DNA of 64,000 nt from Sphingobacterium sp. B16(2022) (GCF_012030425.1 NZ_JAAUVN010000002.1:496001-560000), one strand, 5' to 3'. Shown: positions 27,770 through 37,827, counted from the first letter of the stretch. Made by a program: numbers and translations. The notes: a model not told the origin generated them from the sequence alone.

Positions 27770-29332
27770 ATGAAAACAAAACTACTATACCTCTGTGCTG
27801 TACTTGGACTTGGACTGTCCTCTTGTACTAAATTTGGAGACGTGAATGTCGATCCAGAAGCGATAGGGAAAGATAATATGGATTATAAATTGATCTTTAC
27901 AAATGTACAGCAATATGGCTACGGTACAGAGTATGAAGCATGGCGTAATGGCTTGATCTATATCAGTACCATGATCCAGCATACAGCATCTGTAGAAAGC
28001 TATTGGAATGGCGATAAATATACCTACAGTGCAGGCTATAATGCAGCATATTGGGATCGTATGTATCCTAACGGTATTCGTGACGTTGTGGATTTAATGG
28101 AGAACTGGAAAGATAAGGAGAATTTTTATACGGAATACCAGATGGCACGAATTATGAAAGTTCTTATCTTTCACAGAATGACCGATCTCTATGGAGATGT
28201 CCCATATTCTGAGGCAGGACAAGCCTTTTATAGTGGTAAAGGATATCCCGTTTACGATACCCAGGAGTCCATTTATTTGGATATGTTGAAAGAACTTAAG
28301 GAAGCTGCAACGAATCTAAATGGTAAGACTTCTACAATTGGAAATGCAGATATCATTTATAAAGGTGATGTAGTCAAATGGCAAAAATTTGCGTATTCTA
28401 TGATGTTACGTTTGGGAATGCGTCTTTCCAAAGTAAATGCAGAACTGGCCAAAACTTGGGTTAATACAGCCGTTTCAGGAGGTCTGTTTACCAGTAACGA
28501 TGAAAGTGCACTTGTATTACATCCTGGTGCGGTTACAGCAAACAATAGTGCAGAACCATTCGCCAAGATTTACGCGCACGAAGATCCTAATGCTTACCGC
28601 ATGAGTGAATCGTTCATCAATTTATTGAAAAATACGAATGATCCAAGATTACGATTCATTTCAACTGTTGTAGCAGATCCTGCTATTAAAGTAGATGATT
28701 CCCGTTGGTCAAGAGGTGATACCGCTGCGAGTAAACAAGTCGGCATGCCTAATGGTTATGATCAGATAAAAGGAGGAGCGACTTTTATTGAAGACTATCC
28801 ACTGTATCCTGGAGCAATGAATAAATACTCTGTTGTCAATAGATATACTTATGCTCGTCTAGATGCACCTACATTTTTAGTGACTTATGCAGAAAATCAG
28901 CTTTTGTTAGCTGAAGCGGCACATCGAGGATGGATATCTGGTTCAGCTAAAAACTATTATGAAGCAGGAGTCCAAGCTGCGATGAAGCAATTTGCCCAAT
29001 TTAGTATAGCCGGTATAGATGACGGTGCAATAGCACGTTATTTAACACAAAATCCATTTGTTGAATCTAAGGCATTGGAGCAGATCAATACACAATACTA
29101 TATTAATACATTTTCGGATGAGTATGAATCTTTTGCTAACTGGAGAAGATCAGGATATCCGGTATTAAAGCAGGTTAATTATATTGGTAATGCAACAAAC
29201 GGTACCATTCCAAGAAGATTTACCTATCCAACAGAAGAAGGAACAGTCAATGCAACTAATTACCAGCAGGCCGTTAGCCGATTGGATAAAGGAGACCAGA
29301 TGACATCTCGCGTTTGGTGGGACAAACAATAA
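27770..29332 (+). CDS. SusD/RagB-like lipoprotein (SusD-like_2 type)
   Basis: About 520 residues from the ATG at 27770; the earlier start at 27737 would put a charged stretch before the lipoprotein signal (lipobox LSSCTKFG). Motifs: DPEAIGKDNMDYKLIF, YQMARIMKVLIFHRMTDLYGDVPY, WQKFAYSMMLRLGMRLSKV, TYAENQLLLAEAA and the late FANWRRSGYPVL. These fit the SusD-like_2 branch rather than classical SusD. It should be the lid partner of the SusC encoded upstream. An A/G-rich stretch (GAAAGAAAAAA) precedes the chosen start. Confidence 0.9.
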   Translation: MKTKLLYLCAVLGLGLSSCTKFGDVNVDPEAIGKDNMDYKLIFTNVQQYGYGTEYEAWRNGLIYISTMIQHTASVESYWNGDKYTYSAGYNAAYWDRMYPNGIRDVVDLMENWKDKENFYTEYQMARIMKVLIFHRMTDLYGDVPYSEAGQAFYSGKGYPVYDTQESIYLDMLKELKEAATNLNGKTSTIGNADIIYKGDVVKWQKFAYSMMLRLGMRLSKVNAELAKTWVNTAVSGGLFTSNDESALVLHPGAVTANNSAEPFAKIYAHEDPNAYRMSESFINLLKNTNDPRLRFISTVVADPAIKVDDSRWSRGDTAASKQVGMPNGYDQIKGGATFIEDYPLYPGAMNKYSVVNRYTYARLDAPTFLVTYAENQLLLAEAAHRGWISGSAKNYYEAGVQAAMKQFAQFSIAGIDDGAIARYLTQNPFVESKALEQINTQYYINTFSDEYESFANWRRSGYPVLKQVNYIGNATNGTIPRRFTYPTEEGTVNATNYQQAVSRLDKGDQMTSRVWWDKQ

Positions 29333-29336
29333 AAAA

Positions 29337-29380
29337 TTAAAGTATAACGGCCAACACTTTTGTTGGCCGTTATACTTTAA
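29337..29380. terminator. Strong terminator after the susC/susD-like pair
   Basis: A perfect 20-bp stem (29337-29356 with 29361-29380) closed by a CTTT loop, 5 bases after the stop codon. The flanking A and T residues would let it work in both directions, between two convergent operons. Confidence 0.92.
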
Positions 29381-29562
29381 TTGAGATTGATAAAATTTTG
29401 AAAAGTTATATTTCGAGTCCCTGTAGTTGAAATCTAAATATTTATTTAAATAGCGAAAGGAGATCTGTGATTTCAAAACCCTTTAAGCATAGTAAATCTA
29501 CAATTACAGGACTCATATTATGTATTCGATTTTTTTTCTATTATGAGGAGGGTGTACCTTTT

Positions 29563-31728
29563 TTAGAAATGTAAACTTAAAGCTAAGTTATACTGACGTA
29601 AATTGCCCTGAGTAATAAACCCTCTCCCTCCGTAATAATAATGTTTATTAAAAATATTGTCTGCCGTAAAATTGCATTTGAACTTTTTGTATTGATAACT
29701 GACCATACCATTAAGAAGTGTATAATCGTCTGTGGAAAAACTTCCAGCTTTTTTGCTGTTGATTATTAAATCCTGTCCGATATAATTTCCTCCAATACCT
29801 GCCGTCCATTTGTTGTCACCATATACTGGAAATTGGTAATTTGCATACCATGTAGCTGACCATTTAGGTCCTGCATTAACTGGCCTTAGACCTTTTGTTG
29901 CATCTTCTGCTTCTGTTATTTTACTGTCATTGTAAGCAGCTCCGCCATGTAAATATAAATTTTTTATAGGTTCCGTCTGAATGTCGATTTCTACTCCACG
30001 GCTATACTGCCTGCCACCTTGTATATATTTTGTAGCGTCGTTTTGATCTGCCATAACAGTATTGCGGATATTAATATCGTAATAACTTAATGTCGCTTCC
30101 AACAACTGATGCAGGGAAGAAATTTTTAGACCTGATTCCCACTGGCTACCGTACTGCGGTTTGAAACTGTACAATATACCGTTGATACTTGTGGGCGCAA
30201 TGTTTTGGAAACCACTCATGTAGTTGCCAAATAAAGTAAATACTTTAGGTATGAACTGATAAGTAAAACCGATCTTAGGTGTTAAAGATGTTTGATTAAA
30301 TGCACCCGTAGTGGTCTGTGATACTAAATCTTTCGTACCACTATTTATTAATCGGTCATATCTGACACTTAACATGATTGATAGCGCATCAAATGGTTTA
30401 AGGACATTTGAAACATACGCAGCATACGTATTTTGAGGTGCTATTGTGTGACTTGGTTGCTTAGAAATAACCAATTTATTAATAAGATCTACATTAAATA
30501 AGTTTGCCGATAAAGAAGGGTTTCTAATAGAAACTGTATCTATGTATCCAGCATTTTTATAGTTTGCTGTATAACTGTAATGATAATAGTCAAGACCTAT
30601 TAGGAGTTTATTGTACCAATTACCAATACTGAAATTGCCAATGAAATTTTGTTGTACTTGGTGGTTAGTGATATCTTCCGCATCATAACGTAATACTCTT
30701 CTTGCTACTGAATTATTATCATTGGTCAATAAGTTGGTTTGGTAATCACCGCTTGAAGTGCCATAAGTTGTGGCAACGTTCGTTTCTGATTGCCACTTAT
30801 CAGATATTAAGTAAGTCACTTTACCATAAAGATTAATAGATGTTGTTTTCCATAATATGCTATTATCTGTATACGATCTATTGTAGTCAAGCATTAAATT
30901 TCTTGAATTTTCTATATTCACTAATTTTCCATTTAATTTAGGATTTCCCGGAGTAAATAATGGACTATTGGTCGCTTCTTTCCTTAAAAACTCAGCTTCA
31001 AACTTTACTTTTAACTTGGTATTTATTTGATAGTTAAAGCTTGGAGATAAAAATATGTTTTTATTTAAACCTTGATCTTGGAAGCTTTTTCTGTTTACAT
31101 AGGTGCCGAACATTCTGAATAGCAGATTATGGCTGGAGTCTAAAACAGTATTGACATCCAAACTTGCACGCTGAAAATTATTATTTCCTGCTGTAAGTGA
31201 GAAATTGGTAAAAGTACTGTCTACGGGAACATATGTAACCACATTGATGAGTCCTCCAAAAACCATATTAGCGCCTCCAAATAAGGTGCCGCTAGGCCCT
31301 TTGACCACGTCTAACTGTTGTATGTTGCTATTATCATCACTATATTGTAAATAAGCATTTAGGCCATTTCTAAAATTACTTCTAGTTCTAAAACCGCGGA
31401 TTGAAAAATTGGGAGCTAGTCCCGCCCAGCTTGGCGTCACTCCGGTTGCATTAGACAGCATAGCTGTTTGTGTATAATAATTTCTATTCTGCGTAAGTTT
31501 TATTCCCACGCTCGTCGTTACTTGTGGATTTTCATGATCATGAATATTTAAACGTGCAGTCTGAAAGCTAGACCTGTCTTTATCACTGATACGGCCTTTC
31601 ACATATGCGGAATCTAACCGGTTTAATTTAAGGGAGTCTGTAGTTTGTGCGGTTACTCTACAGGTAAAAAGGAAAGAGACGATTGCATGGGTTAAGAAGA
31701 GTTTAAAATATATTGGACGTAAAGACAT
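29563..31728 (-). CDS. TonB-dependent siderophore-type receptor
   Basis: A 721-residue outer-membrane receptor with a signal peptide (cleavage near RVTAQ). It lacks the carboxypeptidase-like and STN domains of SusC proteins. The plug reads NATGVTPSWAGLAPNFSIRGF, LDVVKGPSGTLFGGANMVFGGLINVVTY, which is typical of ferric-siderophore receptors. The barrel ends in the usual aromatic tail (YNLALSLHF). Iron-siderophore uptake is the likely role; the siderophore is unknown. The small Cys-containing protein encoded 387 bases upstream on the same strand commonly accompanies such receptors. Confidence 0.9.
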   Translation of the reverse strand: MSLRPIYFKLFLTHAIVSFLFTCRVTAQTTDSLKLNRLDSAYVKGRISDKDRSSFQTARLNIHDHENPQVTTSVGIKLTQNRNYYTQTAMLSNATGVTPSWAGLAPNFSIRGFRTRSNFRNGLNAYLQYSDDNSNIQQLDVVKGPSGTLFGGANMVFGGLINVVTYVPVDSTFTNFSLTAGNNNFQRASLDVNTVLDSSHNLLFRMFGTYVNRKSFQDQGLNKNIFLSPSFNYQINTKLKVKFEAEFLRKEATNSPLFTPGNPKLNGKLVNIENSRNLMLDYNRSYTDNSILWKTTSINLYGKVTYLISDKWQSETNVATTYGTSSGDYQTNLLTNDNNSVARRVLRYDAEDITNHQVQQNFIGNFSIGNWYNKLLIGLDYYHYSYTANYKNAGYIDTVSIRNPSLSANLFNVDLINKLVISKQPSHTIAPQNTYAAYVSNVLKPFDALSIMLSVRYDRLINSGTKDLVSQTTTGAFNQTSLTPKIGFTYQFIPKVFTLFGNYMSGFQNIAPTSINGILYSFKPQYGSQWESGLKISSLHQLLEATLSYYDINIRNTVMADQNDATKYIQGGRQYSRGVEIDIQTEPIKNLYLHGGAAYNDSKITEAEDATKGLRPVNAGPKWSATWYANYQFPVYGDNKWTAGIGGNYIGQDLIINSKKAGSFSTDDYTLLNGMVSYQYKKFKCNFTADNIFNKHYYYGGRGFITQGNLRQYNLALSLHF

Positions 31729-32115
31729 AAGTTACGGATGTTGAATTATAAATAGTTGAAAAATTTTGAATACAACTTTTTTTAGAGTTGTGTCTATTAG
31801 ATCAATGTTGGTTTAATATTTTAAATTGTTCGCAGTACGTATCAAAATAGCTGGTCGTGTATTTACCTGAATTTTAACTAATGAATGTGCTAATTTTGAA
31901 TGTTATGTTATAGTGTTGTGCGAAGCACGTATGTGCAATTTTTCCTTCTCGTTAAGGACAAAGCGCTATATCCCTTATCAATAAATTCTATTGAATAAAG
32001 GCAACTCCTTTACGATTTTTATTTTTAAGTATTTGAGATAAGAAAATGCGTACCTATAATTAAATTGTACAACTTTTGGTAGCAGACTTTTAGCAAATTT
32101 GCTATAAAAATATAA
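31729..32115. promoter_or_regulatory. Receptor upstream region with a 14-bp palindrome
   Basis: No gene is visible in these 387 bases. They hold a perfect 14-bp palindrome, TAGCAAATTTGCTA (32091-32104), just after the small upstream gene, and a short hairpin ACAACT/AGTTGT near 31774-31793. Either could be an operator (for instance of an iron regulator) or a weak terminator of the upstream gene; nothing decides between these. Confidence 0.35.
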
Positions 32116-32499
32116 TTATGTGGTATAGATAGTAGGAGGTCTTAGTAACCGGTTGTAGAGATTTAGTTTCCACAAAGGGACATCAGTAAGTAGTGAATAA
32201 CTTTGGTCAAAAATTGTAGAAGGACGGTTTTTTTTTAATATCGGGAAATAACTATGACAAATTAATAAGGTAGATTTTGAGAAAATTTCTTGAATATCTT
32301 TTTCTCTTTGGCCTTCTTTTTTCAAAGCCTTCATCAAAAAACAGTTACCGTTACAGTGCATTGTCACTGTATTTTTATTTACACAATACTTTGCAGCTAT
32401 TTCGGAACGGTTTGCATAAAAACTCACAACTATAAAAAGTTTGCTTAAGCTCATCATAACGATACAGATCAATAGCAATATTGTTGTGAATGATTTCAA
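32116..32499 (-). CDS. Small Cys-motif protein accompanying TonB receptors, function unknown
   Basis: A 127-residue protein with one N-terminal hydrophobic segment (residues 6-28), so membrane-anchored or exported. It then has AAKYCVNKNTVTMHCNGNCFLMKALKKE, i.e. C-x3-K spacing followed by H-C-N-G-N-C. This Cys/His pattern suggests a metal site and recurs in small Bacteroidota proteins encoded beside metal-uptake receptors. The start codon is TTG at 32499; no in-frame ATG precedes it, and the next Met codons (near 32457) would cut the hydrophobic segment. The promoter at 32529-32559 places the transcript start about 20 bases upstream of TTG, which supports this start. Confidence 0.6.
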   Translation of the reverse strand: MKSFTTILLLICIVMMSLSKLFIVVSFYANRSEIAAKYCVNKNTVTMHCNGNCFLMKALKKEGQREKDIQEIFSKSTLLICHSYFPILKKNRPSTIFDQSYSLLTDVPLWKLNLYNRLLRPPTIYTT

Positions 32500-32528
32500 A
32501 AGCGATGTGATAATATGTTAAACCGATG

Positions 32529-32567
32529 CAAATATAATTGATTTTTTTAATCTTTTCAATATATTTG
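32529..32567. promoter_or_regulatory. Symmetric, overlapping divergent promoter pair
   Basis: Plus strand: TTG (32538-32540), 19-bp spacer, TATATTTG (32560-32567). Minus strand: TTG (complement of 32557-32559), 20-bp spacer, TATATTTG (complement of 32529-32536). Both match the Bacteroidota housekeeping-sigma consensus TTG-N19-21-TAnnTTTG. The two promoters occupy almost the same 39 bases, so two polymerases cannot bind together. Predicted leaders are about 22 nt on each side. Confidence 0.75.
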
Positions 32568-32595
32568 CAACATCATTGCATTAGCGGGTACTTAT

Positions 32596-33654
32596 ATGAA
32601 GCATTTTTCTTTTTTGATATTTATCCTGATCACTTTTCAATCTTTAAAGGCACAGACATTAAGTATACGGCATATTTTAGATCAAGAAAAATCAGTTATA
32701 ACCGATACTACTTTTCAGTTAACTACTAGAGATAAACGAACTGTACCTATTCCTATCACATTGGTTAGCGGTTCAGAAAAGGGACCTACTTTTACCATTA
32801 TAGCCGGGATTCATGGAATGGAATATCCGACCATATTGTCGCTATTGCAATTGCGTAAAGAAATAGATCCTAAAAAATTAAAGGGAAATCTAATTATAAT
32901 TCCAATTGCCAATGTACCATCTTTTTATAGCCGTACTCCATTCGTAAATCCAATGGACGAAAAGAATCTGAATCGGGTTTTTCCAGGTCATCCCAATGGC
33001 AGCATTACTGAGGTGATGGCAGATTTTCTTACACGCGAAGTTTTTAGCGCAACAGATGTGCTTTTGGATATGCACGGTGGAGATGTAGGAGAAGATCTTA
33101 TTCCTTTTATATGTTATTATAATAATCAAGAGTTCAAGGCACAGACTAAAAAGGCTGCTCATCTCAGTGAGATTAGTGGGTTTGATACAATTGTGTCCTA
33201 TCCCTATATTCTCAATGCCCATCAACCTACGATGTATGCTTTTAAGCAAGCCGTCAGTCAAGGGATTACTGCATTAAGCATAGAAATTGGAAAACTAGGT
33301 TACTGGAATAAAGACGAAGTCTCAAAGACCAATGATGCTATTTACCGTATGCTATTTGTTTTGAAGATGTATGATAAGAAAGATATTAGTCCGACTTCCT
33401 TTAAAAAGATCAGGTATACCAAACAAGCATATATTTCGGTTCCTGTTCAAGGTATATTTTATAGCAATTTAAAGGCTGGCGACCGTGTACATAAAGATGA
33501 TAAAATTGGTTATATCACAGATCTTTTCGGTAATAAGATCAACACAATTTTAGCAATGGAAACCGGAGTGATACTTTATAAAATCGGTACACCTCCCGTA
33601 AATAAGGGAGAAACCTTATGTTGCATTGGGATTGATGAGAACTTTGTAGAATAA
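32596..33654 (+). CDS. AstE/AspA-family zinc metallohydrolase (M14-like), exported
   Basis: A 352-residue protein with a signal peptide ending near SLKAQ (residue 20). It belongs to the succinylglutamate desuccinylase/aspartoacylase branch of M14 carboxypeptidases: GIHGMEYP gives zinc ligands His73 and Glu76, and LLDMHGGD gives His160; SIEIGKLG holds a candidate catalytic Glu. The C-terminal part (PVQGIFYSNLKAGDRVHKDD) is a lipoyl-like beta domain seen in family members. It should hydrolyse an amide or ester of an N-acyl amino acid or related molecule in the periplasm. Divergent pairing with the iron-receptor genes suggests a link to iron or siderophore metabolism, which is only inferred. Confidence 0.82.
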   Translation: MKHFSFLIFILITFQSLKAQTLSIRHILDQEKSVITDTTFQLTTRDKRTVPIPITLVSGSEKGPTFTIIAGIHGMEYPTILSLLQLRKEIDPKKLKGNLIIIPIANVPSFYSRTPFVNPMDEKNLNRVFPGHPNGSITEVMADFLTREVFSATDVLLDMHGGDVGEDLIPFICYYNNQEFKAQTKKAAHLSEISGFDTIVSYPYILNAHQPTMYAFKQAVSQGITALSIEIGKLGYWNKDEVSKTNDAIYRMLFVLKMYDKKDISPTSFKKIRYTKQAYISVPVQGIFYSNLKAGDRVHKDDKIGYITDLFGNKINTILAMETGVILYKIGTPPVNKGETLCCIGIDENFVE

Positions 33655-33990
33655 GAGTTTGTGAATATTTAAAAAATATATTGTTACTGTTAAAATAAAG
33701 CAATGCTTTAAATAGCACATTCTTTGAACTTTAGAAAATTATTCAGCAAACTTCTTAACAACCAAACTTTTAATTTATTGGTCATAAACAGAAAAATTGA
33801 TTGAGATTCTATTAAATTCATAAACAATCTGTATTTTTTATCGTTATGCTGTTTAAAATATGATATTTTTCTTGTTTTATAGCCTCTTCATTGTATTTTG
33901 TTTTGTTAATTTCGATAATTGCTATAAATAATGTATTACATTATTTATAATCAAACTTTCATATCACTATTTTAAAACAAAAGCTTTATT
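33655..33990. other. Intergenic stretch before the M16 peptidase
   Basis: 336 AT-rich bases with no recognisable gene or strong hairpin. The promoter of the peptidase gene presumably lies in the last 100 bases, where TAATTTCG resembles a -7 element. Confidence 0.35.
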
Positions 33991-36930
33991 ATGAATAAAA
34001 ACCTAAAAACAATAGCTTTTCTCTCTCTATTGTTTATTACTACGGGTACTTATGCCCAAGTAGATAAGTATCAATGGAAAGAAGCATCAGAAGGAGGTTA
34101 TCAATACAAGTATGTAACCAACGATCCCATTAAGACCCGATTTTACAAATTGAAGAATGGTCTTACGGTGATTCTTAGTCCAGATACCAAGAAACCTCGC
34201 ATACAAACTTATATCGCCACTAAGGCAGGTAGTAAGACAGACCCGAAAGATCATACTGGATTAGCTCATTATTTGGAGCATATGCTATTTAAGGGTACTG
34301 ATAAATTTGGGAGTTTAGACTGGTCAAAAGAAAAACCTTTGTTAGATCAGGTGGACAATCTTTATGAAAAGTATAACCATTCGACGAATGATGCCGAGCG
34401 TGCCACGATCTATAAAGAAATTGACCGTGTATCTGGCGAAGCCGCTAAATATGCGATTCCCAATGAGTATGATAAACTGATGAGCAGCATGGGCTCTAAG
34501 GGTACAAATGCATTTACATCATTTGAGCAAACGGTTTATGTAGAGGATATTCCCAACAATGTTATGGATAAGTATTTAGCTGTACAAGCCGAAAGATTTA
34601 GAAATCCTATTCTGAGATTGTTTCATACCGAGCTTGAGTCAGTTTATGAAGAAAAGAATATCAGTCTGGATAATGATAATAGAAAATCAATAGAGGCAAT
34701 TTTTGCAGCAATGTTTCCTAATAACAATTACGGAAAGCAAACGGTCCTGGGTTCAGTAGAACATCTCAGAAATCCATCTCTGAAAGCAATCCGTCAATAT
34801 TATGAGACCTATTATGTTCCCAACAACATGGGAATCATTATGTCAGGCGATTTTAATCCGACAGATGTAATCAAGCGTATTGATCATGCTTTTTCATTTA
34901 TGAAATCTAAACCTGTTCCAGCTTATACTTTTGAAAAAGAACAGCCTATCACGAAGCCGATTTCAAAAACGATTGTAGGTCCATCTTCAGAATATATTTT
35001 GATGGGATTCCGCTTTCCGGGTGCAGCTAGTCCCGATGCACAGATCTTAAATCTCATGGCCAATGTGCTTACAAATGGTTCAGCAGGACTGATTGATCTT
35101 GATCTTGTGAAATCGCAAAAATTACTAGGTGCAGGAGCATTTCCTTATATTTTGAAGGATTATTCGATGTTGATTCTTCAGGGAAATCCTGGAGTAGGGC
35201 AGAGTTTAGAAGATGTTAAAAAACTTTTATTAATGGAGTTGGATAAATTAAAAAGAGGTGATTTTTCAGAAGACCTTCTTACTTCAATTGTCAATAATGA
35301 AAAGAAATCACAGATTAAACTGTACGAAAATTATAATCAAACTGCGGAACAGTTGATGTCAGGTTTTACATCAGAACTAGACTGGGCAAACGAACTGGCA
35401 TATACAGACCGTTTATCCAAGATTACAAAAAAAGACATTGTAAATTTTGCAAATAAATACCTTTCAGATGTCAACTATGTGACCATTCTGAAGGAAAAAG
35501 GGCAGGACATGAATGTAGCTAAAGTAGAGAAACCAGCTATTACCCCGATCACTGTAAATAGAAATGTGCAATCTGCATTTTTAAAACAGATCAATGAGAT
35601 GCCCGAGCAGGATATAAAACCGCAATGGATAAATTTTGAGCAGGATCTTTCAAAATCAAATCTACAAGACTTAGAAGTATTAACCGTTCAGAATAAAAAT
35701 AACGAACTTTTTAGCCTGACCTATCATTTTGATTTCGGTAAATGGGATAATAAGTTATTGGGTATAGCAGTAGGCTACCTGGAATTTTTGGGTACAAAAG
35801 ATAAAACAAGCGAGGAATTTAGCAAATTGTTCTATAAGTTGGCTTCAGATTTTTCTGTTTCCTCCGGTAATGAAGAAAGTAGTGTTTCCATCTCTGGCTT
35901 GAACAGTAATTTTAAAGAATCTGTAAGTTTATTACAGGATCTTTTACATAACTGTATCGTAGATGATGCCGCATTCAAATCTTATATAGAGCGGTTGAAA
36001 AAAGCCAGAGCAAATGCAAAGGAAAGTAAAGCGACTATCATGGAGGGTTTAAAAGCTTATGCACGTTATGGCGAAAAAAATCCTTTTAATTATACGTTCA
36101 CTGACCAAGAATTAGACGCATTAAATCCTAAGGATCTAGTTGAGGTATTGCATAATGTAGCAAATGCAAAACATCGTATTTTATATTATGGCCCTAAAGC
36201 AGTTGCTGATTTAGTGGTGGATTTAAAGCCATTGAAAGATAAAGATGCTTCATATTTTTCATTAGAAAAAGGACTAAAATTTGTGGAAAAACCAACAAAT
36301 GCAAATAAAGTCTTATTTGCTCAATATTCAATGAAGCAGGTAGAAGTGTTTTGGCAAAGAAATTCTGGATTATTTGATAAAAATCAGATGCCTACCATCA
36401 CTTTTTTTAACGGATACTTTGGAGGTGGCATGGGGAGTATTGTTTTTCAGACTCTTCGTGAATCAAAAGCATTAGCATACACAACATATGCTTACTATGG
36501 TCAGCCCCAAAAGAAAGCAAACCATGGTATGGTTGGGGCATATATCGGAACACAATCAGATAAATTTAAAGATGCGGTAAGTGGTATGAATGAACTCCTG
36601 AATGAGTTGCCTGAGTCTACTGTTGCTATGGAATCTGTAAGAACAAATCTTTTAAAGTCATTAGCTAGCGAACGTGTTACCGGTGCTAGTATCCTTTCCA
36701 GTTATTTGGGTGCTCAGCGTTTAGGTCTTACAGATGATTCTCGGAAAGTCATTTATGAAAAAATACCTCAACTTTCTTATATAGATCTCAAAGCTTTTCA
36801 TACTGAAAATATCAGCCAAAAACCGTACACATATTGTATCGTAGGAGATGAAAAAGACTTAAATGATAGCAATATTACCAGTCTTGGCGATGTGAAAAAA
36901 TTAGATCTAAGTGAAATATTTGGGTACTAA
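33991..36930 (+). CDS. M16-family zinc metallopeptidase (two-repeat, exported)
   Basis: A 979-residue protein with a signal peptide ending at TGTYAQ. The N-terminal M16 unit carries the inverted zinc motif H93-YLE96-H97 (LAHYLEHMLFKGT) and the downstream Glu in ELESVYEEKNISLDND. A second, catalytically inactive M16 unit follows (about residues 500-979), containing GGGMGSIVFQTLRESKALAYTTYAYY. The architecture matches pitrilysin/insulinase-like clamshell proteases that cut peptides in the periplasm. It stands alone with its own terminator. Confidence 0.92.
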   Translation: MNKNLKTIAFLSLLFITTGTYAQVDKYQWKEASEGGYQYKYVTNDPIKTRFYKLKNGLTVILSPDTKKPRIQTYIATKAGSKTDPKDHTGLAHYLEHMLFKGTDKFGSLDWSKEKPLLDQVDNLYEKYNHSTNDAERATIYKEIDRVSGEAAKYAIPNEYDKLMSSMGSKGTNAFTSFEQTVYVEDIPNNVMDKYLAVQAERFRNPILRLFHTELESVYEEKNISLDNDNRKSIEAIFAAMFPNNNYGKQTVLGSVEHLRNPSLKAIRQYYETYYVPNNMGIIMSGDFNPTDVIKRIDHAFSFMKSKPVPAYTFEKEQPITKPISKTIVGPSSEYILMGFRFPGAASPDAQILNLMANVLTNGSAGLIDLDLVKSQKLLGAGAFPYILKDYSMLILQGNPGVGQSLEDVKKLLLMELDKLKRGDFSEDLLTSIVNNEKKSQIKLYENYNQTAEQLMSGFTSELDWANELAYTDRLSKITKKDIVNFANKYLSDVNYVTILKEKGQDMNVAKVEKPAITPITVNRNVQSAFLKQINEMPEQDIKPQWINFEQDLSKSNLQDLEVLTVQNKNNELFSLTYHFDFGKWDNKLLGIAVGYLEFLGTKDKTSEEFSKLFYKLASDFSVSSGNEESSVSISGLNSNFKESVSLLQDLLHNCIVDDAAFKSYIERLKKARANAKESKATIMEGLKAYARYGEKNPFNYTFTDQELDALNPKDLVEVLHNVANAKHRILYYGPKAVADLVVDLKPLKDKDASYFSLEKGLKFVEKPTNANKVLFAQYSMKQVEVFWQRNSGLFDKNQMPTITFFNGYFGGGMGSIVFQTLRESKALAYTTYAYYGQPQKKANHGMVGAYIGTQSDKFKDAVSGMNELLNELPESTVAMESVRTNLLKSLASERVTGASILSSYLGAQRLGLTDDSRKVIYEKIPQLSYIDLKAFHTENISQKPYTYCIVGDEKDLNDSNITSLGDVKKLDLSEIFGY

Positions 36931-36987
36931 TAGCGTATCTATGCCGGATACATTTTAGTTTGTAAGGGGACCAAGTTATTTTACGAT

Positions 36988-37035
36988 TCGCTTATGCAGC
37001 GTTACATTGCCTGCAATGTAACGCTGCATAAGCGA
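36988..37035. terminator. Long perfect hairpin after the M16 gene
   Basis: A 23-bp perfect stem (36988-37010 with 37013-37035) with only 2 unpaired bases at the tip, followed by an A-rich run. It lies 57 bases after the M16 stop and 49 bases before the next start. It is longer and more GC-rich than a usual local terminator but terminator is the simplest reading. Confidence 0.75.
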
Positions 37036-37084
37036 TAAAAAATCATAAAAATCGACACTATAGATTGAATTAAATTAGTATAAA

Positions 37085-37534
37085 ATGAAAAAAATAGTAT
37101 TAATGATTACCGCTGTCATATTTGTGGTAGCTGGAGCATCTGCTCAGATCCACAAACCAGTAAAGTGGACTGTAGCAAGTAAAAAACTGAATAGCAAAGA
37201 AGCTGTTGTATTTATTAAAGCCACTATTCAGAACGGTTGGCATATTTATTCTCAAAACGTAAAAGATGGAGGACCTATTCCCACATCTTTTCAATTTGCT
37301 CAAGCTGCAGATTATGCGTTGACAGGTAAAACTGCAGAACCAAAATCTAAAGTAAAACATGAAGAAGTTTTCAAGATGGATGTCGGTTATTTTACTAATG
37401 AAGTTATTTTTCAACAAAAAGTAAGCCTTAAAAAAGGAACAGCTACAGTAAAAGGCACTGTGGAGTGGCAAGCATGCGATGCTTCCCAATGTCTCCCTCC
37501 AGACGAATACAGCTTTACTGTGACTATTAAATAA
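37085..37534 (+). CDS. DsbD N-terminal-domain-like periplasmic protein
   Basis: A 149-residue exported protein (signal peptide ending GASAQ, residue 21). The remainder resembles the alpha domain of DsbD (thiol:disulfide interchange protein): KATIQNGWHIYSQNV, PIPTSFQF and WQACDASQCLPPDEYSF, with Cys131 and Cys136 at the positions of the DsbD-alpha disulfide. It lacks the membrane and thioredoxin domains of full DsbD, so it would be a free-standing periplasmic redox shuttle or accept electrons from a DsbD encoded elsewhere. Terminators on both sides make it a single-gene unit. Confidence 0.8.
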   Translation: MKKIVLMITAVIFVVAGASAQIHKPVKWTVASKKLNSKEAVVFIKATIQNGWHIYSQNVKDGGPIPTSFQFAQAADYALTGKTAEPKSKVKHEEVFKMDVGYFTNEVIFQQKVSLKKGTATVKGTVEWQACDASQCLPPDEYSFTVTIK

Positions 37535-37565
37535 ATAAGAAAAGGTGAAAATCACCTTTTCTTAT
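37535..37565. terminator. Terminator after the DsbD-N-like gene
   Basis: A perfect 14-bp stem (37535-37548 with 37552-37565) around an AAA loop, overlapping the end of the stop-codon region. Confidence 0.85.
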
Positions 37566-37827
37566 AACTATTTTTTAATGGTATTTATAAATAGTATAGC
37601 AGTTATGTAGCTCAGTACTATTCTTAAACGAAGATTTTTGTTATTGGAATAGCTTAACCTCTTTTTTTGTTATGGCAGGTCTTTTATTATATTTAAAAAG
37701 CAGAACCAGAAAAAAATAAAAGGTTTTAAATCCAAAAAATAAGTAATGAACTTTAGCCATATCTTTATGTAAATAATTGTAATAAAGATGGATAATTTAC
37801 ATTCAATGAATCTATATCGTAATATAA

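Noticed and set aside
37596..37622. TAGCTCAG motif resembling the D-arm of a tRNA
   Set aside because: No matching anticodon arm, T-arm (GGTTCGA) or acceptor pairing follows within 70 bases.
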